A stretch of DNA of 64,000 nucleotides from JANQNX01 sp040217095 (GCA_965229565.1 OZ245888.1:620001-684000); one strand, 5' to 3'; positions 17,950 through 27,605 are shown, numbered from the stretch's first letter. The notes: generated from the letters alone by a model not told the origin. Translations and numbers: made by a program.

Positions 17950-18836
17950 GACTCCTGGAATATCTTGACCCGCGAGGATTCGAACACGGGGCCATCCACG
18001 CATACCCGTTTCATGGCAGGACCAGTGTCGGTTTCTATCAATACCGTACAGCCGGCGCAACCACCAACGGCACAGGCCATGTACTCCTCCAGCGAGACCT
18101 GGCAAGGCAGGCCGTATTCACTCGCAAGCTGGCTGACGGCTTTTAACATGGGCGTGGGTCCGCAGGTAAATATTTCTACTTCTTCCCGCTGGCCGGGGTC
18201 GAGGTTATCCAGCCAGTGGCGCGCAAGGTCGGTAACGTAACCGTCAAAGCAACCCGGATAGCCTTGCAGGCTTGTTAGCCTGGATGGAATTCCCCAGTCT
18301 TCGAGCAAGGGCATGCAGGCTATCACCTCGGCCGGCAGCTGCGGCAACATGATCTGCGATGGCCGGGTCTCAAAAGGAAACGGGATCTCCGAGCCCATGA
18401 TCACCAGCGGCTTTAAATGTTTTTGTGTTCGTTTTAAATGTTCAGCCAGGAAGACCATGGGCGGTATGCCCACACCACCGCCAATCAAGAGTGGCCGCTT
18501 TCGATAGTCGTCGAGTTTGAACGGTTGGCCAATCGGACCAATCAGATCGATCATTTCACCCTGCGTGCGGGTGGATAACAGTTCAGTGCCCTGGCCATGC
18601 ACCTTGTACAGGATATCAATGGTTTTTTGTGTCGCGTTGGCGCGCATGATAGACATCGGACGGCGCATTAATAGCCCGGGGTGACACTGCATATGGATAA
18701 ACTGGCCGGCCTTCGCGCGGATTGCCGTTTCCGGTGCACGCAACTGCATATGATACTGGTGTTCCGGGTAGGCATCGTGCAGTAGTACCTCGGCCTGTTC
18801 AACAAACAGGGTATTTCTTGTTTCAGGATGTGACAT
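17946..18836 (-). CDS. PyrK-like FAD/[2Fe-2S] electron transfer subunit
   Basis: Ferredoxin reductase-like protein, 296 aa. An FAD-binding barrel (RRPMSIMRA), an NAD-binding domain (LLIGGGVGIPPMVFLAEHL, TCGPTPMLKAV) and a C-terminal cysteine cluster (C-x4-C-x2-C plus a later KRVCVDGP) for a [2Fe-2S] centre match dihydroorotate dehydrogenase electron transfer subunits (PyrK). No class 1B PyrD is visible nearby, so the electron partner is unknown. It starts on the last base of the pyrC' stop codon. Confidence 0.85.
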   Translation of the reverse strand: MSHPETRNTLFVEQAEVLLHDAYPEHQYHMQLRAPETAIRAKAGQFIHMQCHPGLLMRRPMSIMRANATQKTIDILYKVHGQGTELLSTRTQGEMIDLIGPIGQPFKLDDYRKRPLLIGGGVGIPPMVFLAEHLKRTQKHLKPLVIMGSEIPFPFETRPSQIMLPQLPAEVIACMPLLEDWGIPSRLTSLQGYPGCFDGYVTDLARHWLDNLDPGQREEVEIFTCGPTPMLKAVSQLASEYGLPCQVSLEEYMACAVGGCAGCTVLIETDTGPAMKRVCVDGPVFESSRVKIFQES

Positions 18837-20116
18837 CAGGCTTTACGTTTATAGGTTACCTTGCCGTTCATGATGGTCGTGCTAACGCATGCAGACAGGT
18901 TCCAGCCATGGAACGGTGTATTTTTGCCCATGCTGAGCAGGCGTTCACGTTCAACCTGCCATGGATTATCCAAATCAACAATACACAAATCGGCAGGGAC
19001 ACCCTTTGCAAGAGTGCCGGCCTCCAGGCCAAGTATCGTGGCCGGGCGGCTGGTCACGGCGGCAATGGCCTGTGGTAGTGATAGTTGCTTGCCCTCGACC
19101 AGGTGCAATACCAGTGGCAACAGTAATTCAACCGTGGAGGCACCGGCCTCGGTCAGGCTGAACGGGGCTGATTTGGCATCGCGGTCGTGAGGTTGATGAT
19201 CGGAGCAGATGGCGGTAATAACACCATCCTCTATACCCCTGACGAGAGCACTGCGGTCGCGCTCGGTCTTTAATGGCGGTTGCAGGTGACAGTCTACGTT
19301 GTAATTGGCGATGTCCATATCGGTTAAATGCAGGTGACAGATATCAACATCGGCCGTGACCGGCCAGCCTTCCTGTTGTGCCTGGCGTATCATGCTGACA
19401 GAACGTGCCGAGGAGATGCGGCAGAAATGTGCCCTGACCCCGGTTTGTTCTATTAATAACAGCGCGCGTGCCAGCGCCACGGTCTCGGCTGATTCGGGTA
19501 CCGGCGGCAGTCCAAGCCGGGTACTGATGGCCCCTTCGTTGGCGACCCCGTTGTTTTGCAGATCTGAGTCATTGGGTTGTATGAACACGGTCAGTCCACA
19601 ACTGTGTGCATACTCAAAAGCGCGTCGCAAGACCTCTGAATTTCTTATTGGCTGCAGGGCATTGCTTACGGCGATGCAGCCGGCATTCTGCAGGGCCCCC
19701 ATTTCGGCCAGTTGCTCACCCTTGAGGCCCTTGGTGATTGCACCCAGCGTATAAACCCTGGCATGCCCGACCTCGCTTGCGCGTTGTTGAATCAGGCGTA
19801 CGACTGCGGGCGAATCGACCACCGGGTCTGAATCCGGGGGCGAGCACAGTGATGTAATACCACTCTTGCTGGCGGCACGGAGTTCGGTATCCATGGTCGC
19901 CTTGTATTCGAAGCCGGGTTCACGTGTTCGTACGCAAAGATCGACCAGGCCTGGTATGACCACCTGGCCGGAAGCGTCGATAGTTTTGCTCGCGTTAAAG
20001 TCGGCGGGCTTTTTGCCGATGGCGACAATTCGGCCTTTATCAATATAAAGGTTTGCCTTTTTGTCGAGATCGTTAGCGGGGTCTAGCAGGCGACCGTTTT
20101 TAATTTCGATACTCAT
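18836..20116 (-). CDS. pyrC': Dihydroorotase-like PyrC' lacking metal-binding histidines
   Basis: 426-aa amidohydrolase-fold protein partnering PyrB. Active dihydroorotases have a DxHVHxREPG metal motif; here it reads DLCVRTREPG, with both histidines replaced (C61, R63). The later His-bearing segment also appears changed (HFCRIS). The SDHQPHD segment with its aspartate is retained. In Pseudomonas, an inactive PyrC' of this kind is required for assembly of the aspartate transcarbamoylase dodecamer while a separate PyrC does catalysis. The ATG overlaps the pyrB stop by one base. Confidence 0.9.
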   Translation of the reverse strand: MSIEIKNGRLLDPANDLDKKANLYIDKGRIVAIGKKPADFNASKTIDASGQVVIPGLVDLCVRTREPGFEYKATMDTELRAASKSGITSLCSPPDSDPVVDSPAVVRLIQQRASEVGHARVYTLGAITKGLKGEQLAEMGALQNAGCIAVSNALQPIRNSEVLRRAFEYAHSCGLTVFIQPNDSDLQNNGVANEGAISTRLGLPPVPESAETVALARALLLIEQTGVRAHFCRISSARSVSMIRQAQQEGWPVTADVDICHLHLTDMDIANYNVDCHLQPPLKTERDRSALVRGIEDGVITAICSDHQPHDRDAKSAPFSLTEAGASTVELLLPLVLHLVEGKQLSLPQAIAAVTSRPATILGLEAGTLAKGVPADLCIVDLDNPWQVERERLLSMGKNTPFHGWNLSACVSTTIMNGKVTYKRKA

Positions 20117-21090
20117 CAGGCGTCGCCTTCACCATGCAATCGCTGCATGCACATTGCCATCACGGCCATCCTGACAGCAATACCGTGACTGACCTGTTGC
20201 AGTATCACGGAGCGTTTCGAATCGGCAATACTGGATTCGATTTCCACGCCGCGGTTTATCGGGCCGGGGTGCATGACAATAGCGTCTTTTTTTGCTGCTG
20301 CCAGCCTGCGTTCGGTGAGTCCGAAGCGGTTGTAATACTCGTGTGCACTTGGCAGCAGGGCGCCGGTCATACGCTCACGCTGCAGCCGTAGCATCATCAC
20401 CACGTCCACGTTATCCAGTCCGGCAGACATGTCATTGTAGACATGCACGCCCAGTGACTCGACGTCTTTGGGTATCAGTGTGTCCGGTCCAACCACGCGC
20501 ACCTCGGTGACGCCGAGGGTATTCAGCGCATGGATCTCGGACCGGGCAACACGTGAGTGCAGGATGTCGCCGACGATGGCGACGCGCAACGGGGCAAAAT
20601 CCCCCTTGTGCTTGCGTATGGTAAACATGTCCAGCATGGCCTGGGTCGGGTGTGCATGGCGCCCGTCACCGGCATTGATCACGCTGATATGTGGTGCGAC
20701 CTGGGTAGTAATATAATGCGCCGCACCGCTATTGCCATGGCGTACCACGAACATATCGCAGTGCATGGCCTCGAGTGTTCGCAGGGTATCGCTGAGTGTC
20801 TCGCCCTTACTGGTGGCAGAAGTGTCAATATTCAGGTTGAGGACGTCGGCCGACAGGCGTTTGGCGGCCAGTTCAAAGGTTGTGCGGGTGCGTGTGCTGG
20901 CTTCGAAAAACAGGTTAACAACGGTTTTACCGCGTAGTAGCGGGACTTTCTTTACCGGGCGGTCGGCGACACCGGCAAAGTTTTCAGCATGATCGAGAAT
21001 GGAAGTAAGAAGGGTCTGACTCAGGCCCTCAGTCGTTAGAAAGTGTTTCAGCCTGCCTTGTTTGTCGGTTTGCAGTGTCTTGCCTGTCAT
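20116..21090 (-). CDS. pyrB: Aspartate carbamoyltransferase, catalytic chain
   Basis: First committed step of pyrimidine synthesis: carbamoyl phosphate plus aspartate. The carbamoyl-phosphate loop EASTRTRTTFE, the HPTQAMLDMFTI motif and the C-terminal aspartate loop around MLRLQRERM are all present. 324 aa. Together with the PyrC'-like protein it probably forms a class A ATCase. Overlaps pyrR by 4 nt. Confidence 0.97.
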   Translation of the reverse strand: MTGKTLQTDKQGRLKHFLTTEGLSQTLLTSILDHAENFAGVADRPVKKVPLLRGKTVVNLFFEASTRTRTTFELAAKRLSADVLNLNIDTSATSKGETLSDTLRTLEAMHCDMFVVRHGNSGAAHYITTQVAPHISVINAGDGRHAHPTQAMLDMFTIRKHKGDFAPLRVAIVGDILHSRVARSEIHALNTLGVTEVRVVGPDTLIPKDVESLGVHVYNDMSAGLDNVDVVMMLRLQRERMTGALLPSAHEYYNRFGLTERRLAAAKKDAIVMHPGPINRGVEIESSIADSKRSVILQQVSHGIAVRMAVMAMCMQRLHGEGDA

Positions 21091-21596
21091 CCTGTTCTTG
21101 TTATTTCCAGTGCCAGTGGCTCTGGGCCGGAGAGTTTAACATGTTCTCCGCGATTCAGCGTCAAACTTTTTCCAATAACGTCGGCACTGATCGGCAATTC
21201 ATGCTCATTTCGATCGATTAGTACCGCCAGCCGGATACTGGCCGGGCGACCGTAGTCAAATATCTCGTTCATGGCAGCGCGTATCGTGCGACCTGTATAA
21301 AATACATCATCCACCAGGATGATATGCTTATCGGTGATATCAACCGGTAATTTACTGGGCTTGACCTCTGGATGTAGACCCAGCGTGCTGAAGTCATCGC
21401 GGTAAAAAGAGATATTCAATTCGCCCAGCGGAGTCTTGAGTTTGAGTAAGTCGTGCAACCGTTGCGCGATCCAGATACCACCAGTTCGAATGCCAACCAT
21501 CATGATTGCATCAGTCTTGTGATTCTTGACCAACGCCTTGATCTCGGTAGCCATTTGCTTGAGGGTGGCGTCGAAATCGATTGTTTCAGTACTCAT
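21087..21596 (-). CDS. pyrR: PyrR bifunctional regulator / uracil phosphoribosyltransferase
   Basis: 169-aa PRT-fold protein. The PRPP loop IILVDDVFYTGRTIRAA and the GIRTGGIWIAQRL segment are diagnostic. In Bacillus PyrR attenuates pyr operon transcription in response to UMP; in Pseudomonas a pyrRBC' operon is also present. I could not identify an attenuator here. It overlaps ruvX by 4 nt and pyrB by 4 nt. Confidence 0.93.
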   Translation of the reverse strand: MSTETIDFDATLKQMATEIKALVKNHKTDAIMMVGIRTGGIWIAQRLHDLLKLKTPLGELNISFYRDDFSTLGLHPEVKPSKLPVDITDKHIILVDDVFYTGRTIRAAMNEIFDYGRPASIRLAVLIDRNEHELPISADVIGKSLTLNRGEHVKLSGPEPLALEITRTG

Positions 21597-22018
21597 TGTC
21601 TATCGGTTTCCTTATTAGTTGTATCCTGGTTTTCCTCGAACCAGGTTTCCAGTATGGCCTGGGCCGCAACCGGGTCCACGTTTCGGGTTGACTTGATGCG
21701 CTGTCGTGCCTCGTACGAGGACAATCGTTCATCGATGACGTCAACCGGCAAATGATAACGTCCATCCAGTTGTCGCACAAAACGTTCAGACATTTCGGTC
21801 ATTGGTTGCCTGCCATCATCCATTTGTAATGGATATCCGACTATCAACCGATCCGGTTGCCATTCATCGATCAGTTCGCCAATGCGAGGCCAGTCCGGCT
21901 TGTTGTTTTTGACTGCTATTGTTTCCAGTGGTGTGGCTGTTTTCGTGACCGTCTGGCCGACGGCAATACCAATACGCTTTTGACCAAGGTCAAAGCAGAG
22001 CAGTGTTTCTGTTTTCAC
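21593..22018 (-). CDS. ruvX: Holliday junction resolvase-like protein RuvX/YqgF
   Basis: 141-aa RNase H-fold nuclease, implicated in rRNA processing and Holliday junction resolution. The N-terminal FDLGQKRIGIAVG strand with its catalytic Asp, the central DERLSSYEA and the terminal DPVAAQAILETWFE acidic motif are present. Overlaps both neighbours by 4 nt. Confidence 0.94.
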   Translation of the reverse strand: MKTETLLCFDLGQKRIGIAVGQTVTKTATPLETIAVKNNKPDWPRIGELIDEWQPDRLIVGYPLQMDDGRQPMTEMSERFVRQLDGRYHLPVDVIDERLSSYEARQRIKSTRNVDPVAAQAILETWFEENQDTTNKETDRQ

Positions 22019-22575
22019 GCGTGTCCGACGTCAGATGAGAGTTTTTCCAGGTCGACGCCAAGATGTTTTACTGCGACGTGCCAGCAATCCTGGTATGGCG
22101 TATGAAAAATTATATCCTGATCAGCGGGGCCGTTAAGCCAGGCATTATGCAGGATCTCTTCTTCCAGTTGACCGCTGTCCCAGCCGGCATAGCCCAGCGC
22201 AATCAGTGCGTCCTCGGGCCCTTCACCCTGTGCCATCGCTTCAAGGATGTCCTTGGACGTGGTTACACTGATTTTGTCTGACACGATAATCGAGGAGTCC
22301 CACGAAGTTGCCGACTTGTGCAGGATAAAGCCGCGATCGATGTGTACAGGCCCGCCCTGGTAAACAGGTTTTTGCTTGGCGATAGCATTGCTGGTATTGA
22401 TCTCCATCTGCTCGAAGATTTCACCCAGTTCAATATCCAGCGGCTTGTTGATGACGATTCCCATGGCACCTTCCTCATTATGTGCGCAAATATAGGTAAC
22501 GGTTTTCTCGAAGTTAGGATCCTTGAGGCTGGGCATGGCGATCAGGAACTGATCGGTCAGGTTCGTGTTATCCAT
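22015..22575 (-). CDS. yqgE: YqgE/AlgH family protein (DUF179)
   Basis: About 186-aa protein of unknown biochemical role, linked to alginate regulation in Pseudomonas (AlgH). Signatures FLIAMPSLKDPNFEKTVTYI, GAMGIVINKP, VYQGGPV and GYAGWDSGQLEEEI are clear. The ATG at 22575 is preferred to a TTG at 22611. First gene of the tightly overlapped yqgE-ruvX-pyrR-pyrB-pyrC' run; it lies 61 nt after tonB. Confidence 0.94.
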   Translation of the reverse strand: MDNTNLTDQFLIAMPSLKDPNFEKTVTYICAHNEEGAMGIVINKPLDIELGEIFEQMEINTSNAIAKQKPVYQGGPVHIDRGFILHKSATSWDSSIIVSDKISVTTSKDILEAMAQGEGPEDALIALGYAGWDSGQLEEEILHNAWLNGPADQDIIFHTPYQDCWHVAVKHLGVDLEKLSSDVGHA

Positions 22576-22636
22576 AAGGACAAGTATCGACACATCTGCG
22601 GCAATACTCAAGTAGCTTTACCTGTCGTGCGGCAGT

Positions 22637-23653
22637 CTAGCGAAAGCCCTTGTTATTAATGAATTGCCATGTTCGCATGATATGCAGGATATCGGTTTCA
22701 TCCTTGATATGTTGCGGGAAAGGCGAAAACGGTGCCGCCAGCTTGACGATTCGAATAGCCGCATCATCCAGGATCTTTTCGCCAGAAGAGCGCCGTATCG
22801 TGATTTCGTTGATGCTACCATCGGCATTAAGCGCGACATCGAGTACCAGGCTACCCGACAATTGTTGTTGCCTGGCCTGCTCCGGGTAATTCAGGTTGCC
22901 TACGCGCTCGACCTTGGATCGCCAGGCCTCCATGTAGGCGGCATAATTGTATTCCCTGGTTGTAGCCGAGATGAATTTTCTTCTTGGCCGTTGTGCCTTG
23001 GCTTCCAGTTTGCGTCGGACCTCGGCGCTCAGTGATGCAATACGGAAACTGTTGGTCAGTAATTCCGTGGCTGTTGGCATGGGTGGCTTCTTGACGACTT
23101 TCTTTTCTGGTTCAACTTTTTTCTCGGGTGCCGGTTCGGGTTTTGTCGTTTCTGTTTCTACCTGCTCGGTGAGCTGCGTTTCCTTGCTGGGTTGTTCCAC
23201 CTTTTCCACCACGGGCTCAGGACTTTTTTCCTCTACAACAGCAAGCGTTTCGGCAACTTCTTTCTTGACCGGCTCCGGTTCAACCGGTTCGACCTCTGAT
23301 ACGGGCGGCGCTGGCGGTGTCGGCGGTTGTGATTCAGCCGGGGGCGGGGCAGTCAGTTTTGGTGTCAGGTCAGGAAAAGGTGGCGGTAGCGGAGTGCTGG
23401 GATTAACCGCTTCATCGGTATTACCGCCACCCTCGAGGTTGGCCTGGGCCAACATCTGCGCATCTTCCGGCTCCTTGCTGGATTGCTGTACCAGTACGAT
23501 CTCCATGGTGTCGTAACGGGACTGCGAACGGTCTTCATCGATGAAGGTAACACCGAGTATGACCGAGGCGTGCAGAAGTATCGCGAGACTCAGGGTTAGA
23601 CCCAGTCGGTCTATGGGTGTAATCACGGTTTGAACTGCCTGGGAAACGGCCAC
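22637..23653 (-). CDS. tonB: Energy transducer TonB (TonB3-like)
   Basis: 338-aa inner-membrane protein linking proton motive force to outer-membrane receptors. One N-terminal membrane helix (about 17-38), a long periplasmic stretch rich in Pro, Glu, Val and Lys (about 84-190), and a C-terminal TonB fold (YPEQARQQQLSGSLVLDVALNADGSI, residues about 255-330). In Pseudomonas the equivalent gene beside gshB and yqgE is tonB3, which affects twitching motility. Two TonB receptors lie in this window, but pairing with them is inference. Confidence 0.9.
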   Translation of the reverse strand: MAVSQAVQTVITPIDRLGLTLSLAILLHASVILGVTFIDEDRSQSRYDTMEIVLVQQSSKEPEDAQMLAQANLEGGGNTDEAVNPSTPLPPPFPDLTPKLTAPPPAESQPPTPPAPPVSEVEPVEPEPVKKEVAETLAVVEEKSPEPVVEKVEQPSKETQLTEQVETETTKPEPAPEKKVEPEKKVVKKPPMPTATELLTNSFRIASLSAEVRRKLEAKAQRPRRKFISATTREYNYAAYMEAWRSKVERVGNLNYPEQARQQQLSGSLVLDVALNADGSINEITIRRSSGEKILDDAAIRIVKLAAPFSPFPQHIKDETDILHIMRTWQFINNKGFR

Positions 23654-23714
23654 GGTATAAGAAGTGTTTATGGACCTGAAAAGTGCTGTCTGTCGCTTGC
23701 GTCAAGCATCGGTG

Positions 23715-24662
23715 TTAGTTGCCCTGTTTGTAACGTTCAATGACATCCATCAGCTGTGCACCAATACTTATATTATACAGGCTATCCAGTTCCCTGATAC
23801 AGGTCGGGCTGGTGACGTTGATCTCGGTCAGGTAATCACCAATCACATCGAGGCCGACAAAGTAAAGCCCCAGGTCTTTCAGTTTTGAGCCTACCTGTTC
23901 ACAAATCCAGCGATCACGCTCGCTGAGTTCCACGCCCTTGCCACTGCCACCGCGCGCAAGGTTGCCGCGAAACTCACCCCTGGCCGGGATCCTGGCCAGC
24001 GCGTAGGGGATCGGTTCACCATCAACCAGCAGTATGCGTTTATCTCCCTCGGTAATCTCGGCGATATATTTTTGCGCCATAACATGTTGTGTTCCCAGTC
24101 GCGTTGTCGATTCCAGTAACGCCATCTTGTTTGGATCATTAGCAGATAAACGAAAAATCCCGTGGCCGGCCATGCCATCCAGCGGTTTGACAATGGTACT
24201 GTCATGATGAGTAACAAATTCGCTCAGGATCTGGATATCGGAAGTGACGATGGTCGGCGCAATGCATTGTGGAAAGTGAGTGATGTAAAACTTTTCGTTA
24301 ACGTTGCGTAGCGCCTGCGGGTTGTTGATCACCAGTACGCCGGCTTTTTGGGCCTGCTCCAGCATATAGGTGGTGTAGATATAATTCATGTTAAACGGCG
24401 GGTCCTTGCGCATAAGGATAACGTCCAGTGTTGCCAGTTCTTCTATCCCGGCTTGTTGCAGTGCAAACCAGTTCTTTGCATCATCCTTGACCTGCAGTCT
24501 TTGCATGCGCGCGAATGCACGGTCTTGCTGCATGTAGAGATCGTGCTGCTCCATGTAATAGATGTCCCAGTCACGTGCCTGTGCTGCAAGCAGCATCGCA
24601 AACGAGCTGTCTTTCTGGATATTGATCCGCTGGATTGGATCCATGACTATTCCGAGTTTCAT
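23715..24662 (-). CDS. gshB: Glutathione synthetase
   Basis: ATP-grasp enzyme joining gamma-glutamylcysteine and glycine, 315 aa. The N-terminus (MKLGIVMDPIQRINIQKDSSFAML) and the GlyGly loop region KPLDGMAGHGIFR, plus INVTSPTCIRELD near the end, are typical. Divergent from hemC across a 105-bp gap. Confidence 0.97.
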   Translation of the reverse strand: MKLGIVMDPIQRINIQKDSSFAMLLAAQARDWDIYYMEQHDLYMQQDRAFARMQRLQVKDDAKNWFALQQAGIEELATLDVILMRKDPPFNMNYIYTTYMLEQAQKAGVLVINNPQALRNVNEKFYITHFPQCIAPTIVTSDIQILSEFVTHHDSTIVKPLDGMAGHGIFRLSANDPNKMALLESTTRLGTQHVMAQKYIAEITEGDKRILLVDGEPIPYALARIPARGEFRGNLARGGSGKGVELSERDRWICEQVGSKLKDLGLYFVGLDVIGDYLTEINVTSPTCIRELDSLYNISIGAQLMDVIERYKQGN

Positions 24663-24767
24663 TATTCCTGCATTCTCTATCGATATTTAATTAGCACTTA
24701 CTGAAATAGCCTTAAAGTGTATCATTACCATTCAGACATTTATTAACAATTCAGTTCTGGAATTAAA

Positions 24768-25688
24768 GTGAAAACAGTAAGAATTGCGACGAGAAAGAGT
24801 CCGCTCGCACTATGGCAGGCTGAGCATGTGAAAAAGTGTTTGCTGGATGTGCACCCGGACCTGGAAGTTGAACTGGTAGGCATGACCACCGAGGGCGATC
24901 GTTTTCTTGAAGCGCCTTTAATCGAGGTCGGTGGCAAGGGCCTGTTCATCAAGGAACTGGAACAGGCAATCCTGGAGCAGCGAGCTGACATTGCCGTGCA
25001 TTCCATGAAAGACGTCACCATCGATATGCCTGTAGGTTTCGTATTACCGATTATCATGGAGCGTGAATCCACGCATGATGTACTGGTTTCCAACAAGTAT
25101 AAAAGTATTGCCGAGATCCCGGATGGCGGTGTTATCGGGACTTCCAGCCTCAGGCGTCAATCACAGATCAGGGCACTGCGACCGGACATTCAGATTCGTG
25201 ATTTGCGCGGTAATGTAGGTACCCGTCTTGGTAAGCTGGACGATGGCCAATACGATGCCATCATCCTGGCCGCCGCCGGTATAAAACGCCTGGGTTTGGC
25301 TGATCGCATCGCCCAGCTGATCCCGCACGAGGAGATCCTGCCCGCTATCGGACAGGGTGCGATCGGCATTGAATGCCGCGAGGACGATACCGAGGTGCAT
25401 GCTTTATTGGCGGCGTTGAACCACGAAGACACCCGCTTATGTGTCGAGGCCGAACGATCCCTCAGTCGTCGGTTGTATGGTGGCTGTCAGTTACCGATTG
25501 CCGGACAGGCGGTACTTGACGGTGACAAGCTTAGCCTCAGTGGCCTGGTGGCGCGTGTTGATGGTACCGAGATAGTCAAGTCCAGTCTGGAAGGAGACCG
25601 TTCCGAGGGCGATAAACTTGGTATCGAACTTGGCGAGCGTTTACTGGGTAACGGTGCCGATGAAATCTTGCGGGAAATTTTGAACTAG
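24768..25688 (+). CDS. hemC: Porphobilinogen deaminase
   Basis: Polymerises four porphobilinogens to hydroxymethylbilane in heme synthesis. GTG start at 24768. RIATRKSPLALWQA at the N-terminus, the arginine-rich SSLRRQSQIR stretch, and the dipyrromethane cofactor cysteine in LYGGCQLPIAG are present. 306 aa. Four nt before hemD; hemCDXY order as in E. coli and Pseudomonas. Confidence 0.97.
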   Translation: MKTVRIATRKSPLALWQAEHVKKCLLDVHPDLEVELVGMTTEGDRFLEAPLIEVGGKGLFIKELEQAILEQRADIAVHSMKDVTIDMPVGFVLPIIMERESTHDVLVSNKYKSIAEIPDGGVIGTSSLRRQSQIRALRPDIQIRDLRGNVGTRLGKLDDGQYDAIILAAAGIKRLGLADRIAQLIPHEEILPAIGQGAIGIECREDDTEVHALLAALNHEDTRLCVEAERSLSRRLYGGCQLPIAGQAVLDGDKLSLSGLVARVDGTEIVKSSLEGDRSEGDKLGIELGERLLGNGADEILREILN

Positions 25689-25692
25689 TATC

Positions 25693-26481
25693 GTGACAGC
25701 CACGTCAGCAAGGTCCCGTGTCTGGGTGACAAGACCCATGCACCAGGCAGACGGAATATGCAGGTTACTGGAAGATGCCGGTCTTGATGTGGTCCGCTTT
25801 CCTGTCATTGAAATCGAGGCCATCGCTGACTGCAGCAGGTTGAGTCAACTATTTGCGCGCATCGCGACCTATCGATACCTGATCTTCGTCAGCCAGAATG
25901 CCGTGGCCCTGTCATATCAACATTACCTGGACAAGACATCGCTACCGCCCGGTATTGTCGTTATCGCAATAGGCAACAGTACCGCCGCAGCCCTGCACCA
26001 GCATGGAGTGCAAGATGTAATTCACGCCGGTTCCAGTGCGGATAGTGAGGCATTGCTGGCCATGCCTGAACTGCAGTCCAGTGCAATTACCGGGTCTGAT
26101 ATCCTGTTGATACGAGGCCAGGGCGGCCGTGATTTGCTGGTCAATGCCCTGAATCAGCGTGGTGCAAACGTTGAAATCGCCGAGGTCTACATGCGCAAAC
26201 CGCCGCAATATGATACAAACGAATTAGACTGGTTGTGGCAACAGGAAGCACCCGATGCGATCATAGTTACCAGTAACGAGGGAATTAAACACTTGCTTGG
26301 CTTGACGCCTGTCGGACATCGCGAAAAACTGTTGCATACACCACTGATTGTGATGTCGGAAAGGAATGCTGACTTTGCCCGTGAGCATGGTTTTGATGCC
26401 GGCATAGTAGTAACAAACGAACAAAACGACACGGGCTTGTACAGGGCAACCATTGAACTACTGGAGACAGGTCATACATGA
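25693..26481 (+). CDS. hemD: Uroporphyrinogen-III synthase
   Basis: Cyclises hydroxymethylbilane to uroporphyrinogen III. 262 aa, GTG start. The family is poorly conserved, but VWVTRPMHQ at the N-terminus, FVSQNAV, GNSTAAAL and the ILLIRGQGGRDLL segment fit, and position between hemC and hemX settles the call. Overlaps hemX by 4 nt. Confidence 0.93.
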   Translation: MTATSARSRVWVTRPMHQADGICRLLEDAGLDVVRFPVIEIEAIADCSRLSQLFARIATYRYLIFVSQNAVALSYQHYLDKTSLPPGIVVIAIGNSTAAALHQHGVQDVIHAGSSADSEALLAMPELQSSAITGSDILLIRGQGGRDLLVNALNQRGANVEIAEVYMRKPPQYDTNELDWLWQQEAPDAIIVTSNEGIKHLLGLTPVGHREKLLHTPLIVMSERNADFAREHGFDAGIVVTNEQNDTGLYRATIELLETGHT

Positions 26482-27605
26482 CGGACGTAAACGAAGACAA
26501 ACAGTCAAAAGACAACGCAGACAAGAAGGCCTTGCAGGAGACTGCCAAGGACCCGGCTGATGCTGAACAGACTGCCGATGTGAAACCGGAAAAACAGCCC
26601 GGCTCCGGCCGTGGTTTCCTTATTATTCTGTTGTTGCTGGTCGCTGCTGCCGCTGCTGCGTTGGCTGTCTACAACTACAAGAACATGGAAGAATTCAACT
26701 CGTTACTGACGGCTTCAAGCAGTGCCGAAACCAGTATGAAAGGAGTCGTTTCCGATCTAGAACAACAAATGGAAAAGACGCGCGAAAGTTATGCCACCAT
26801 TAGCAGCAAACTTGATGCACTGGAAGCGCAACAGGAAAGCCTGCGCGAGTTAATACCGGATCCGGTAACCGAGACTATCGAACTGAATGAAGAATTCGCG
26901 CTGGCCGAGATTGAACACCTGTTGACCATCGCCAACTATCGATTGCAACTTAATCACGATGTCAGCACAGCTTTAAAGGCAATGGAAACGGCTGATCTGC
27001 GTTTGCAGCGTTTGAATGTGCCCGGCGTTTTACAGGTAAGAGAACAACTGATCGCGGATATGAATTCACTGCGTTCCCTGAATCAGGCCGATCTCAGTGG
27101 TCTTGGCCTGTTTTTATCAGACTTGATCAATCGCGTAGACAGTTTACCGGTGAAAGAAGACGTGATCGTAACCTCGCCCGAGTTTGAAGAGGTGCAGCCT
27201 GATGCCACTGCGGAAAACAAGGCAAAGGAATTCTTTCGCCTGATTTGGGCGGAGTTGAAAAGCCTGGTTATCATCTCGCGCGATCAAGACATCAGCAAAA
27301 CCATGTTGTTACCGGATGAAATCTACTTCCTGCGATCCAATATCAAACTGGAACTCGCCAATGCCCGGTTTGCCGTGTTCAATCGCGATACAGAAAATTT
27401 CAATGCATCCATTGAACACTTGCAGGACTGGTTACAAAATTATTTCGACAAGTCCGATGCCTCGGTACGTAATATTTCCGAATCACTGCAGCGCATGAGT
27501 CGCATGAACCTGGCATTTCCAAAGATTGACATCAGTTCATCTATTGAGTCGGTCAAGGCCCTGGCACACAGGTTGTCACAGCAACAGGAAGAAGTACAAG
27601 AATAA
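26478..27605 (+). CDS. hemX: HemX family membrane protein
   Basis: 375 aa. An acidic, charged N-terminus (about 50 residues), one transmembrane helix (LIILLLLVAAAAAALAV, about 48-64) and a long periplasmic helical domain with coiled-coil character. HemX is often annotated as uroporphyrin-III C-methyltransferase, but this type has no SAM-binding domain and its role in heme synthesis is unknown. The stop codon overlaps the hemY ATG by one base (TAATG). Confidence 0.9.
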   Translation: MTDVNEDKQSKDNADKKALQETAKDPADAEQTADVKPEKQPGSGRGFLIILLLLVAAAAAALAVYNYKNMEEFNSLLTASSSAETSMKGVVSDLEQQMEKTRESYATISSKLDALEAQQESLRELIPDPVTETIELNEEFALAEIEHLLTIANYRLQLNHDVSTALKAMETADLRLQRLNVPGVLQVREQLIADMNSLRSLNQADLSGLGLFLSDLINRVDSLPVKEDVIVTSPEFEEVQPDATAENKAKEFFRLIWAELKSLVIISRDQDISKTMLLPDEIYFLRSNIKLELANARFAVFNRDTENFNASIEHLQDWLQNYFDKSDASVRNISESLQRMSRMNLAFPKIDISSSIESVKALAHRLSQQQEEVQE

